Source: Spinacia oleracea
Lineage: Eukaryota; Streptophyta; Magnoliopsida; Caryophyllales; Amaranthaceae
Assembly: GCF_020520425.1 (NCBI RefSeq)
Contig: NC_079490.1
Span: 53,484,517-53,548,516, forward strand
Length of the DNA: 64,000 nt
Direction: 5' to 3'
Shown here: positions 1 through 11,656 of the stretch, in pieces
How positions within the stretch are numbered: the stretch's first letter is position 1
How the letters are laid out: every line of letters begins with the position of its first letter
Notes under the pieces: model-generated
What the model saw: the letters and a program-made list of their open reading frames with translations, nothing else
What the model was told of the DNA's origin: nothing
Database searches by the model: none
Position numbers and translations under genes: made by a program

Positions 1-639
1 AGATATTCGACCCATGTGAATAAATCTAAGTAAAGGATGTTTTAACTATGTATAAGCATTTACTAAGTTAAACATCAAAGAGTCTAAATGAGATTCTTAA
101 CCTATATTATATGTCAAAGAATTTAGCTGAATTTAGTATCTACTGAAACTAGATAAGCTAAAGTTACATGAATAGAATTCAATTGGGAAATATTCTGCAA
201 AAGAATTTATCATGTATGATATAATATGAGGATCGCCAAAAACGTATCGTATGACTTTAGGCATGACGAACATATACCAATCTCTATTGATCTAAGTGAA
301 GATCAACTAGATTGAGATCAAGAATACTTATGGTACTTGAAATGATACATAGGAATAGTTCTTGATTCAAGGAAATAAAGATATGCTAAATATTGATGCT
401 ACACGCATAAACACTGGCAAAGGATCAAGCAAGACCCTTTGGAGTTAACCATTGATAAGGACGAGCTATAGAGCATCGGTTTTGAAATGACAACATGGAT
501 TGGAGATCATGAGTTGTTGCGTGGGAAATTAAAATAATAATTTCTATGTTCTAAGATATAGTTGGAGAGTCTTCCACATATCTATGAACTGCTTGGATAG
601 GTAAATCCAAACAAAGCATCACTAGCAACCTATACAGTT

Positions 640-960
640 GAAGTAAAAGTGATTATTGCCTAAGAAGCAATAAAACAGGGTTGTTTAAAGTTCTTCACTG
701 AACTTGGGTAGATCACCTATCTGCTGGCTTGATGGTTCTTCATTGAAAAATGCGTGGAACCACTCTTGAAGCAAGAAAAACGTCTGCTAACTTGATGGTT
801 CTTCATTGCAAAATGAGTAAAACCACCATCAAAGTAAGAAAGACTAGATCACATAATAAACAAACTCGAAAAGATCTTATCATCATATCTCGAAGAACAT
901 TCGATGAAAATGATATTAAGATTGGCAAAGCATGGTAACTAAACCTATGCAACAAGTGAG
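640..960 (+). pseudogene. decayed copia RNase H region
   Basis: Aligning by eye to the RNase H part of the intact polyprotein on the minus strand near 44300-44550 shows the same codon pattern: a block corresponding to the conserved 'HEAAKEAIWLRKF' segment, then 'GELGV', then the 'LREFVERKEVEI' segment. Here it is full of stop codons and indels. The sequence upstream (about 300-640) is probably more pol but is too decayed to assign. No protein is expected. Confidence 0.6.
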
Positions 961-1860
961 AAGCAACACTCACGTTGTAGCACTGGAAATCAAGCATAGC
1001 TTTGAATTCCATGAAATGTTTTAAAGATGGGTTAGAGGCCCATGGTTGTAAAACATTGGGGTTGAACATTTATCATATATGAAATGTGTTTTCATATTCC
1101 ATTTAATCTTGGTTTAGTATTAAATGATGAGTCCCTTCAATTTGACAATATATTCAAGATAGACTGTCAGGACCAGTCCTGTGACTAAGAAATGTCTATC
1201 AAGTGAACTTGAATGTCAAAGGTTGAAAATGGTCCCTAATCGGAGTTTTCTATAAAATTGGACGCATAGAAAACGTTAGACGACTAGAATGCAAGATGAC
1301 TAGTAGTTCTGTTTCTTGAACTATGTGGACATGGCAATGTCATAATCATTTGCATAGATACTTACTTTGGGAAGACTAGTATCGGACAAGACCTATGAAA
1401 CTTTACTGTAAGAGATGAAAATTTGTCATGAGTAAATTTCATTAAATTATTAGACACTAAATCCTCAATACCTGAGTGATTTGAGATTACTTGTTTGAGA
1501 ACTGGTTGCTTTGACGTTGACCAACCGTCGCACCGTAAAAGGAGGCTATAAAGGCAACGCTCAGGTAATCACCTATCAAACGAAGTCTAATCTCAAGATC
1601 GCAAGATTGGGATTGTCCTCCCATAAATCGGGATGAGATGCTTAAAAGTTGTACAAGGCCACTCGGAGAGCTAGAAACTGTGAAATGCATGGCCGTGCTC
1701 GGATGAATCATAGGCTATGATTATCTGTTTATTTGATCAGTTGAACTCTGAAACCGAGGAACACCTCTGGACATAATAAGGATGACAACTCTTACCTTAT
1801 GTTCAAGAGCAAGCATCGAGCGACAAAGGAATTAGGAAATGCACACTTGTCCCTAAGGAC

Positions 1861-1871
1861 AAGTGGGAGAC
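1861..1871 (+). other. polypurine tract of copia copy A
   Basis: AAGTGGGAGAC lies directly before the LTR start TGAAGG. It is identical to the tract next to the 3' LTR of the complete element (43324-43334, opposite strand). This is the plus-strand primer site in LTR retrotransposons and it fixes the orientation of copy A. Confidence 0.75.
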
Positions 1872-3305
1872 TGAAGGAAATAATGCCCTTGGTCCAAGTA
1901 TGCATTCTATGTTAAGTCTAATAAATGCGGTTCAGTATTAATTAACAAGTTAATAATTCAGTGAGATCAAGTGAGCTGAATGCCTAGCTAGAGGCCGCTT
2001 CAGTTCAAGTGGAATTAATGATATTAATCCACAGCTTACTCTTGACTGAACCCGTAGGGTCACACAAATAGTACGTAAACGGATCAAGTATTTAATAGCA
2101 TTAAATACTCCATCTATGAATATTCGGAACCGACGGATCTTGGTTTCAGTGGGAGCTAAGATCGTCACAGGCAAGGAATGAATACTCCGAAACGATGATA
2201 TTGCCGGAAACGGAAATATGGATCGTATCGGAAATATAAATATTATCCAAGTCGTAGATGTTGCCGGAAACGGAAACATGGTACGTGTCGGAAAATATTA
2301 TCGGAAATGGAAATATTGCCAGAATCGGAAATATTGCCGGAAACGGAAATATTGTCAGAATCGGAAATATTACCGGAATCGGAAAATAATTCCGGAAACG
2401 GAAATATTAAATATTTGTTCGAAACGGAAATTAATTCCGGAATCGGAAATATTAAATATTGTTCGTATCGGAAATGAATTCCGGAATCGGAAAATTTAAT
2501 CGGAAGCGCGTCGTACGAATAAGCATCGGACGAGGCCTGCCGGACGAGGCCCAGCACGAAGCCAGGCCATCGCCCAGCAAGCCAAGCGCGCCGCACAAAC
2601 AGCCACGCCAGGCCCAGCGCAAGGCCAGGCCCAGCAGGCTGCGCGCAGCGCGCAGCGCGCACAGCGCGCACAGCACGCGCAGCGCGCAGCACGCGCAGCG
2701 CGCAGCGCGCGCGGGCGCTGAGTGGGCTGCTGCTCGCGCGCACGCATGGGGCCCATCGTGGCTGCCGTGCGTGTGTGTGCAAGTGTTTGTGTTCGTGCAC
2801 GTTTCCTAAAACATGCAGAGTTCGGTTAATGATTAAAATTCCTAATTCTATTTGATAAATTAATTAAATTAGAGTTCTTGTAGGATTCTAGGTTTGATTA
2901 ATTTGTATCTGAATAGGATTTCGATTCCCTTTCCATACCGCTATAAATATGAGGCTAGGGCTCACAATTTATAACACAAGTTTCAAAGTATTCAAAGTGA
3001 GTTTTTGAGAGAAAAATTCAGTCACACATTTGCCTATAAAGTACCGAAAATAATAGTACCTTAAGGGCGATTCTAGTTGGTCAATCTTAAGGCGGATCCG
3101 GACGTGCTGTGGACTATCTACGGAGGGACGACACTTGGAGTCCTAAAGACTTGTTCTTGTTCGGTTCGGGCGCAGCTAGGGAAGGCACGCAACAAAGAGT
3201 ATGCATCTAATCTATGCTAAATGATTATGTGTAAATAATATGTTTTCCTGGGTTTATGGTTTTTCCGCATGATTTATGAATTGTCATATGTATCATAACC
3301 TAACA
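1872..3305 (+). repeat. 3' LTR of copia copy A
   Basis: It starts TGAAGGAAATAATG and ends CATAACCTAACA, so it has TG...CA ends, and is 1434 bp long. It is homologous to the LTRs at 41926-43323 and 51002-52380 (reverse orientation). About 2190-2510 is an array of short units built on CGGAAATATT with TTCCGG/CCGGAA palindromes. 2510-2740 is GC-rich with AGCGCGCAGC repeats. A TATA-like CTATAAATA at 2941-2949 matches the TATA position of the other LTRs and probably marks the U3/R promoter. Translations across the GC-rich part are compositional artefacts. Confidence 0.85.
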
Positions 3306-3444
3306 GCAACTGCGTAACACAATTTTTTTTTAATCTGAATAGATAATTATACGGGATCATTTTATCTTAGAGAAAATCAAAAGCGAAACTGAAATAACTT
3401 ATTAAAATAAATACAATAAATATATTTATGATATTGTTGTAGAT

Positions 3445-3515
3445 GTGCTGATACCCCCTTGCCATATTGGTCACCGCAATACATTATCTTATAGAGGCCC
3501 TGTGTTCGAATCCTT
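3445..3515 (+). repeat. tRNA-like (SINE-like) module 1
   Basis: It begins with GTGCTGATACCCC and about 55 bp later has GTGTTCGAATCCT, which resembles a Pol III B box. The same head-plus-B-box arrangement recurs at 5672-5763 (minus) and 6437-6510 (plus). No cloverleaf or CCA-adjacent acceptor stem is evident, so it is not called a tRNA gene. A tRNA-derived SINE fragment is the best guess. Confidence 0.35.
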
Positions 3516-4001
3516 GTAAATGCATAACACAACATTTTTTTTAATCTGAATAGATAGTTATACGGGATCATTTTATCTTAGAGAAAATCAAAGAACTATT
3601 CATTGGACTACACGCCGAGTATGATAAACAAAAATTATGTACAAGGAACTATTTATTGAACTTCCGATCCTAAGAGTAAAGTTTTTAAAATAATTTTCTA
3701 GAGTAAATATAAATCCAATGTTATATTTCCAATATACCTCTTTGATAATAGGGACATTAAATATTCGCGTACTCCCGATAAAAGTAACAAGTTACCAAAA
3801 AATTGTACGGAGTAGAACAAAATTAGCTCAGTTCTCTGATTTCTTTATCACTAAAATGATCTCGTAAATGATCTGTGACAAATTCAAATAATATGTTATT
3901 TCCTTGTAAATAATCATGGTGGCAAGCAACGAGTCTTTATCACTCACTAAAATGATCCCTAAACCTACTATAACCTGATGACATTTTAATTTTTTTATCT
4001 A

Positions 4002-5330
4002 TTTAGATTCAGATGATTTCACAACAATTATTGATTTTTCATTTAATTATAACATTTGTGTACCGTTATACAATTAGGTTAGCGTAAATAAAATATATAT
4101 ATAGCTTAAAACAAATCGAGGTGATTTCTAAACAATTATTTAAATATGCGTGTACCGTTATAAAATTAGGTTAACATAAATAAAATATATATAACTTGAT
4201 ACAAATTATTGTCATACGAACACTTTCGCGTATTATTAAATATTATTTTTTACTATCAATTTGGATTTTCTTAAGATCATGACTTATATATATTTTTTTA
4301 AATTTAATATTTATATTAATTATTTGTTATAACCAATGTTGATAAACAATATGGATAATAAATGTTGTGTTAGTCCCCATAAAAAAACTTTACGGCTGCA
4401 CATAACATGAAATATAGGCGTGAAAAAATAACTCATACTATATATAGTTAAATGATACTTATAATTATATGTTGACGATTTTTACACTAAATTTAATAAT
4501 TTTCATAAAAGTAATGAGTTACCCAAATAACATTCCAATTCTATAAATATGATTTTTTTTATTAAAATGATCCCATAATTGATTTGTTAATATTTGCAAC
4601 ATAATTTTTATTTTTTTTTTATTTTTTTATATATAGGACTTAGATTGAAATTATTTCTAAACAATTATTTATTTTTCATTCAAATTATAATATTTGTGTA
4701 ACGTTATACAATTAGGTTAATGTAAATAAAATATACGGAGTATATAACTTAAAAAAATTTGAGATGATTTCCAAATAATTATTTATTTATTTGTGTACCA
4801 TTATTAAATTAGGTTAGCATAAATAAAATATATATAACTTGACACAAATTATTGTCGTACGGACATTTTTCGCGTATTATTCAATATTATTCTTTACTAT
4901 CATTTTGGGTTTTCTTAAGATCATGACTTATATTTTTTTTAAATGTAATATTCATATTAATTAATTGTTACAACCAATGTTGATAAACAATGGGGATAAT
5001 AAATTTTGTGTTAGTCCCCATAAACAAACTTTACGGCTACACATATCACGAAGTATAGGCGGTTAAAAATAACTCATATTATTCATAATGATACTATATA
5101 TAGTTCAATGATACTTATAATTATACATTGACGATTTTTACACTAAATCTAATCATTTCCATAAAAGTAACGAGTTACTCAAAATATATTCTTAATTCTA
5201 TAACTATGATTTATAGTTTATTAAAATGATCCCATAAATGATTTGTTAACATTTGTAACATAATTTTTTATTATTTTTTTATTTTTTTATATAGGATTTA
5301 GATTGAGATGATTTCTAAACATTATTTATT
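4002..5330. repeat. diverged tandem duplication, unit about 640 bp
   Basis: Unit 1 starts near 4002, unit 2 near 4638, and the start of a third copy appears near 5288. Landmarks shared in order are GATTTCTAAACAATTATT, ACCGTTATA.AATTAGGTTA, TTGACACAAATTATTGTC, CGCGTATTATT, TTCTTAAGATCATGACTTAT, GTTGATAAACAAT and GTTAGTCCCCATAAA. Copies differ by many substitutions and small indels, so the duplication is old. No coding content is visible. Confidence 0.75.
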
Positions 5331-5671
5331 TTGATCAAAGTTTTCCGAATTTTTGGGAGTGGTATATTTTACGTAAATCTATTTTTTTTTAATAGGACCA
5401 CAAAATATTTAGTTTTGAACACAACAAATACAATTAACATGGTGTTAATTTTAGGAGGGGTTTGTTTTACATATAATCTCTTTTGTGTAAATGATCAAAA
5501 CAATCAACTTTTTACATATAACATGATTTTAGTTTCAGAGAAGGGTTTATAGTACATAGAATATGTTTTGTTTTTAAAGGATCAACTATAATTACTTTTG
5601 AACACAACAAATAAAATTCATAATGATTTTGGTTCATCAATTGAAAGAAACATGGGATTTTTAAAAAATAA

Positions 5672-5763
5672 AATCCTAACCTATTGTTAAGATTCGAACA
5701 CGGGTGAATTTTAGGCAAAAGCGTTGAAGTTACCATCACTTTGACAAGGGGTATCAGCACGTC
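5672..5763 (-). repeat. tRNA-like (SINE-like) module 2
   Basis: On the minus strand it reads GTGCTGATACCCC, then about 60 bp on, CCCGTGTTCGAATCTT. It has the same head and B-box-like block as modules at 3445 and 6437, in inverted orientation. The family is unknown. Confidence 0.35.
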
Positions 5764-5867
5764 TACAATTGCAATACCAATTTATACGACTTATAAAAAT
5801 CAATGATCCCATAAAAAGATGTCATTTTTTAAAAACATTGTTTTTGCTAGAGCCAGGATTGGAAGGC

Positions 5868-5950
5868 ATGTTGATCGCAAATATATTGAAGTTCAAGCGG
5901 TAAAGCAATGACCATAAGTCCATGATGACAAAGGGGTATCAGCACGTTAA
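5868..5950 (-). repeat. tRNA-like (SINE-like) module 3
   Basis: On the minus strand the head GTGCTGATACCCC is followed by GGTCATTGCTTTACCGC, a tRNA-like arm sequence. The B-box region is less well conserved than in the other copies. It is adjacent to, and in the same orientation as, module 2. Confidence 0.3.
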
Positions 5951-6436
5951 CATTTGCAACATAAAACATTTTTATCTATATGGAGGGAGTATGATTTTAG
6001 TTCTTTTAATCATATTTTTCAAATTCTGATGGTATCAATTAACAAATCACCTCTTCGTATAATACAATAAAATAAGAAAATAACTTCATCACGAATGAAT
6101 TAAGTCGCGAAAGCTTTCACTTGACAAATGAATTAATTTCATCACGAGAGTCTTCACCACGTCGAATTATGAACCCAAGTTGATTCCTGATGCACAAAGG
6201 GTAATTCAGATAAATTTGTTTTATTTTTATTTTTTGATGAATAAGTTCAACAAACACGAGTTTATTTTTTGACGGAGTGTTTTAATTGTGAAATATCTTG
6301 TTAATAAATGTTGCATTTGAAGAGATCGTGTTTTAATTTGTGGGATCATTACATGTATACTGAAATCGGAATACATACTGTTTATGAACTTCATTAGCTA
6401 TCGTATCTTGTATAAAATTTTAGGTAGCCCACTATG

Positions 6437-6510
6437 ATGTGCTGATACCCCCCATTAAATTGGTTACTTGATTACCCTTACACTAGCTAAACCCGTGTTC
6501 GAACCTATGT
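6437..6510 (+). repeat. tRNA-like (SINE-like) module 4
   Basis: It starts GTGCTGATACCCC and carries CCCGTGTTCGAACCTA about 55 bp downstream, the best B-box match of the four copies. Confidence 0.35.
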
Positions 6511-7299
6511 GGTTGTTGAAAAATAATTTATTTTTTCCCTATTCATTTGTTTTTTATTTTAATGAGTATTTTTTATACAAATTCTACAACCAAAACACAT
6601 TTAGGAGTATTGTCTATACAATTTCTAGAATCAAAATCATAACTTAATAAAACAGGTTTATTGCTATACAAAAGTTTCAATATTGTCACTTCCAATTCAT
6701 CATCTCCAGATTCGTAGAAGACGAATAATAGTTACATCCATTGCAATATTAACTATTTTTTCCAGCCATTGCAATAGGTCCAGCTTTTGTCACTTTCAAT
6801 TCATCATTTCCAGTACATCTCAACTGAAACACTATAATAAATATGATTGAAAATCTCTTAGTAATTTCATCAAACAGGTTATATGCATCACTAAATCCAT
6901 GGAAGTTCTTTTAATGGCAGACTTTTATATGCCTCGAAAAAAATTATAACTCATTTAGATAGTTAATGCATTAAAAAATGGCAGAAAATAGAATGAGAAA
7001 TAGAAATTCAGAGGGTGGGAAAAATGAATCACATACTTTGCAGTTGCTTTAGCAATATAAACCAGAAAAAATGGCTCTTTGTAGTTCTCTTATTATTAGT
7101 GGAGGTGAAAGATGAAAATTTGAGGTGAAGAGGTGTTTGGCGCAAATATGAAAAATGGGTATTTTGGCGCAATTAAATCCCGCTCAAAGAACAGAATGGC
7201 GCAAATGGCTGAAAATATTTGCCGCCCAAAAAAAATATTTCAGAAAGCTTTTCCCTCTCTTTTTTTAGTGGGATTTGTGAGATGACATTGTGTAATTGG

Positions 7300-7337
7300 T
7301 GGTGTGCAAGATACCTTTGCACACCAAGTGTATCCCT
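7300..7337 (+). other. hairpin followed by CTAG (Helitron-end-like)
   Basis: TGGTGTGCAA and TTGCACACCA form a 10-bp perfect stem around a 7-base loop, and CTAG follows eight bases after the stem. Helitron 3' ends have a hairpin a few bases before CTRR followed by T. Here the next base is C and no matching 5' end was found, so this is only a resemblance. Confidence 0.2.
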
Positions 7338-7479
7338 AGCCTTTTCCGTTTTATTCAGTTACACTTTGGAACAATTATATTGTGGCCCCAAAGTTTGAAA
7401 AGGGGTATATTTTTTCGATAAACCTATTTTTGTGTTAATTATGTTAATTGGGTTTAGCACTACAAGAAAAAGCCAAATT

Positions 7480-7890
7480 TCCGACTGCAAAAATTAGTCG
7501 CCAAAAGAGCGTTTTTGGTCGGAAAAAAGTTTACCGACTAAAAGTAGTCGGAAAAGGGTTGTCGGTGATGTTCTGGTCGGAGTTTGGCCAAATTCCGACT
7601 AAAAAGTAGTCGGAAAAAACTAGCGACTACATTTCCGACTATAAATAGTTGGAAAATTACCGACTACTACTTTAGTCGGAAAATTACCGACTAAAAGGGT
7701 GGTCGGTAATTTTCCGACTAAAGTAGTGGTCGGAAAATTACCGACCACTTTTTTAGTCGGTAATTTCCCGACTACTACTTTAGTCGGGAAATTACGACCA
7801 CTTTTTTAGTCGGTAATTTCCCGACTACTACTTTAGTCGTAAAATTACGACCACTTTTTAGTTGGTAATTTTCCGACTAAAGTAGTAGTC
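7480..7890. repeat. left subterminal CCGACTA/TAGTCGG array
   Basis: More than a dozen copies of CCGACTA, TAGTCGG and near variants occur in both orientations, often as inverted pairs around short spacers (for example CCGACTACTACTTTAGTCGG). They could fold into cruciforms. In CACTA elements such arrays are bound by the TNPA-type protein. Confidence 0.8.
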
Positions 7891-9099
7891 GGTAAAACCA
7901 TATTTAAAAATAAAAAAAAAATAACTGAAACCACAGTAACTGGACATTCCAGTTACCAGTTTTCAGCTTGACAATCTTCCATTTCCAAATGAAAATTTTT
8001 TAATCAAAACAATTTTTCATATTATTAAAATAAAACCCAAACTTATATATATATCATCATCAAGAGTTATTACAAAATTAAATTAACTATACTTGTACCA
8101 ACAACTTAGATCTAGATCTAATAGAGTCAAAATAATTATAATACTTGATCTAATCTAAAACAAAAATTATAGGACACGATTTTGTTGGAGCTCCTCACTT
8201 CAAAGATTTGCTTGACATCTTCTATCACCTACAACCACAAAAAAAAAAAAAAAAAATCCGAAATATCAAATTAAAAACCGAAAATACAAACGAAAATTAA
8301 ACTAGATTAAAAAACGAAAATAAAAAAATGAAAGAAAATAACAAAACCGGTTTTAAAAAACAAATGAAAGAAAATAATAATACCGGTTTAAAAAAACCAA
8401 TTTAAAAACAAAACCAGTTTACAAAACGAAAAAGGAAAATAATTTAAAAAACAAAAAATCAAATCAAATCGAATCAAATTAGAAAATGAAAATAAATTAA
8501 AAAACGAAAATAAAATCAGATTTCAAAACGAAAATGAAAAAAACGGAAATAAAATTAGAAAAATTAAATCAGTTTAAAAATGAAAATTAAATTTGAAAAC
8601 GAAAAGCAAATTTATAAACGAAAATCAAATTAAAAACAGAAAATCAAATTTAAAACGAAAATCAAATTAAAAAAATCAAGAAATTAAAATTAACAAAAAC
8701 GAATCAGATCCAAATTAAAAATCACGAAAATCAAATTATAAAAACCAAATAAAAAAAACTCACCAATTTTCGTCGATGATGAAGGAGATCGATGATGAAG
8801 TCGGAGTTGATGGTGATGAAGGAGGTTGATGATGAAGGAGATTGGTGACGATGAAGATCTACGGTGATGGTGATTATAATCTACGGTGATGAAGAGGGGA
8901 ATGAGAATCAATTCCTCATTCTTAGAAAGGAGATAGAAGATGAAGAGGGAGGAGAGAGGAGAGAGGAGAGAGGAGAGAGAAGGAAGAGGGAAAGAAAACG
9001 GCTGAAATGAAAGAGAGGAGTAGGGTTAGGTTGAGTTGTTTTGTGTCTTATGCAGTTATGCGTACCAGCCCAAAGGCCCGTTTGTTTTTAATTTAAAAA

Positions 9100-9575
9100 A
9101 AAACACCGACTATTAAATTAGTCGGTATTCTTGAAATTTCCGACTAATTTAGTAGTCGTTAATAACTTTTTTTTATTTAAAAAAAAATACCGACTACATC
9201 ATTGGTCGGAAAATTACATGTTTGGAAAATTTTGAGATTTTTTTTTGTCGATATTTTACCGACTACTTATGTAGTCGTTAAATTAACGACCAACTTCAAA
9301 GTAGTCGGTAAAACAGTAAATTCCGACCACATTTACGTAGTCGGTAAAATATATAGTCGGTAAAAGTAGTCGGTAAGTTTTTTCGAATATTAGGTTTGGT
9401 CGACTTAATTCACGACTATTAAGTAGTCGTAGTTTACCTGCAAAGTGGTCGTAAATTACCGACCACTTAATTTTAGTCGGTAAAAAAAATATTAACGACT
9501 ACCATTTTATTAGTCGGTGAAATACAATGTCACCGACTACTTTTCTTACGGTCGGAAAATTCAGTCGCTAAATCA
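9100..9575. repeat. right subterminal CCGACTA/TAGTCGG array
   Basis: Same motif family as the left array (ACCGACTA, TAGTCGGTA, ACGACTA), in both orientations up to the right terminus. Spacing and sequence differ from the left end, as expected of subterminal repeats rather than a long inverted repeat. Confidence 0.8.
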
Positions 9576-9689
9576 CTGTTTTCTTGTAGTGTAGTATAAC
9601 GCTGGTGGAGTTTCAAATGTCACCTTATATAAGTTCGTTTTTAACTACAAACACCAGATCACAAAATTTATGATAATTTATAACACTTA

Positions 9690-11030
9690 ATTCATATTTA
9701 AGGCGAGCACACAAATATAAGTTCAAGCTTAAACTTGAAATGAGAATTCGACCTGAACCCGATCCATGACCCGCAATTGTGTTTATAAATGAAAACCCGT
9801 AACGCATCGTATCCAACCCTTTAATATTGACGACCGCTTTCGACCACGAAATGCATGACCCGGACCCGATACTTACACCCGACCAAAATATAACCGCTAA
9901 GATAATTAGACATTTAGACCTAATCTTGAAAGGGTGAAAAGCGTAAAAATGAATGTAACATAAATTTTATTATAGATAATTAGAAGGTTAAACTTGACTA
10001 GACCTGATAGGTATTATACCCGGTCTTAACCCGAATCTGATAGTGAATCCAACCTGAAATTTTACCGACCCGAAAATTTGTTTACCCTAAGGAAATTTGT
10101 CAGGATTTTTTCCTATTTTGTTGTTTGAATTATTTTCCATGCGATTTTACATAATCCTTGTTGTACTAGCCACGTATATATTTAATTTTTTTTCTTCTAA
10201 CACACCCCTTATTGTTGTGATTCTAAAATCGATTTTGAACGGAGGACTCTGTTATGTTTTTCAGATTTTATTAATAATCATTGTTTAACTAGCCACTTTG
10301 TTTGTATTTATTAATAATCTTTGTCAGTTAATAATCTTTGTCAGTTTATATTAATAATCCTTGTTTTACTCAATAACGAACTTGGAAGGTTCGTTTAATA
10401 TGTTTTTATTTTTTACTCACAACCTGTATAAAAATGGCATCACTACAATGAACCCCATGGAGAGGACAAAAAGGAGGAGCTGTTAAAAATGGATCCGATC
10501 CGAGAAACCGATCTGAACCTGGACCCGACCTAGCTTAGACCTGAGTTTTTTTTATAAATAGGTAACCAGTAACCCGACCATATCTAACACTTTAAAACAG
10601 ACGACCGATTTCTACCCGTTAATGCATGACCCAGACCAAAACCTGACACTCGACCAAGATATAACCGATAACAGAACTGAGTCAGCTTACCCCACCAAAA
10701 ATTGACCCGAACCCGATCAACGCCCAACCCCATGTGAACCCGAAACGAATTCTAACCCTATGAAACTTTTTATTGACTCAAATTGTGACAACTCGTTACC
10801 TAAATTTACGCGACCGATTGACAACCCGATTTGTCATTGACCTAACTAAATAATAAATTATATCAAATTAATATTATTTTTCATAATTCCGTAACCTAGA
10901 ACATGTGAAAAACATTAAACCAAATTTTACCAAATTTATAATTGTTAATTATAAGGTAAAAACTTGAGTACACATGATAGCTATCGTACCCGATCTTAAC
11001 CCGTATCCGATATTGAGCCCGACCTCAATT
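9690..11030. repeat. diverged intergenic duplication rich in ACCCGA
   Basis: Two diverged copies, about 9690-10065 and 10490-11030, share in order: a run of ACCCGA/CCTGAAC motifs, GACGACCG, AATGCATGACCC, CGACCAA.ATATAACCG, then CCCG.TCTTAACCCG. No ORF of note spans them. The rest of 9595-11656 is AT-rich and featureless apart from this duplication. Confidence 0.55.
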
Positions 11031-11656
11031 TTAAGTATGATGAACTAGTTCACGAACGTAAGGGGAAGACTTTGTTAATGAACGACCTTTTACAAAAGTT
11101 AATCCGAAAATAACTAATTTAAAATATTGGCGCACATGAGATTACTTTATCGAGCACGTCACCGAAGTGTTTATTGACCGGCTCGGCTCATTTGCAGCCC
11201 TAATCACGTTCTGACACGAGATCAGACTTGAAACGTAATTAAAATTGGTATACACAACATTTTTAATTGTCTACAAGGTGGTACATTTGGTCTGTATAAT
11301 GATAAGGTCTATATACTAACAACTTAAATTTTTTTTTTACCAAGTGATTTTCGAATAAAAAATTCCGTTGCATCAATCTAAACGTGGGAAGGTCTTGTTT
11401 TGAAAATAAAATAACGTTGCACAAATTGTCTGATATAAGTTATGCGTGTAGTAGAATAAGAAAAAGGGAAAGCTATGACACCTTTCCCCTTCCTTTTCCA
11501 CGTGTTGACTGGTGTGGGAAGGTAGAACGGCTATTAAAGGGGAGGTCACTCCACCTTTCTTCCCCCACTTCCTTCACTCTAATCTCTTTCCCACCTTGTG
11601 CTTCCCCAAATTCCTCTTGAGTTTTCCCTTTTCCATATCTTCTAAGATACAACACC

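Larger units (their letters stand above)
1..3305 (+). mobile_element. 3' portion of a decayed Ty1/copia element (copy A)
   Basis: The window opens inside a copia element read on the plus strand. Positions 1-1871 are internal sequence, with decayed pol followed by a noncoding 3' region; 1872-3305 is the 3' LTR. The stretch from about 1100 to 1871 matches, in reverse complement, the 3' noncoding region of the complete element further right (43324-44188), including the purine-rich tract just before the LTR. The 5' half lies left of the window, so no target duplication can be tested. It is the same family as the 41926-52380 element but visibly older. Confidence 0.85.
3306..7457. other. AT-rich intergenic DNA, no gene recognised
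   Basis: There are long A/T runs and no ORF with recognisable protein character. It holds a short direct repeat (3315-3380 and 3526-3593, built on TTTAATCTGAATAGATA), a diverged tandem duplication of about 640 bp, four tRNA-like modules and a small hairpin; these have their own entries. Nothing else supportable was seen. Confidence 0.6.
7458..9591. mobile_element. non-autonomous CACTA (En/Spm) element, complete
   Basis: The left end CACTACAAGAAAA and right end TTTTCTTGTAGTG are perfect 13-bp terminal inverted repeats of the plant CACTA type. The element is flanked by the 3-bp target duplication TAG (7455-7457 and 9592-9594). Both ends carry many copies of CCGACTA/TAGTCGG, as expected of subterminal transposase-binding arrays. 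The 2134-bp element has no transposase: the middle (about 7900-9060) is A-rich, with repeated AAAACGAAAAT-like runs and GATGATGAAGGAG simple repeats. Movement would need a transposase supplied elsewhere. The 18286-22684 element has different termini and subterminal motifs, so it is not an obvious partner. Confidence 0.92.

Noticed and set aside
2243..2809. Several overlapping frames on both strands in the copia LTR
   Set aside because: They exist because the LTR is GC-rich and repetitive; the same happens at 42339-42638, 51472-51792 and 55405-55847. No conservation of protein between LTR copies.
7300..7337. Helitron 3' end
   Set aside because: CTAG is followed by C rather than T and no TC-type 5' end was found, so it is kept only as a low-confidence structural note.
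8690..8911. 73-residue minus-strand frame in the non-autonomous CACTA element
   Set aside because: Ser/His-rich translation of GATGATGAAGG simple repeats, with no domain.
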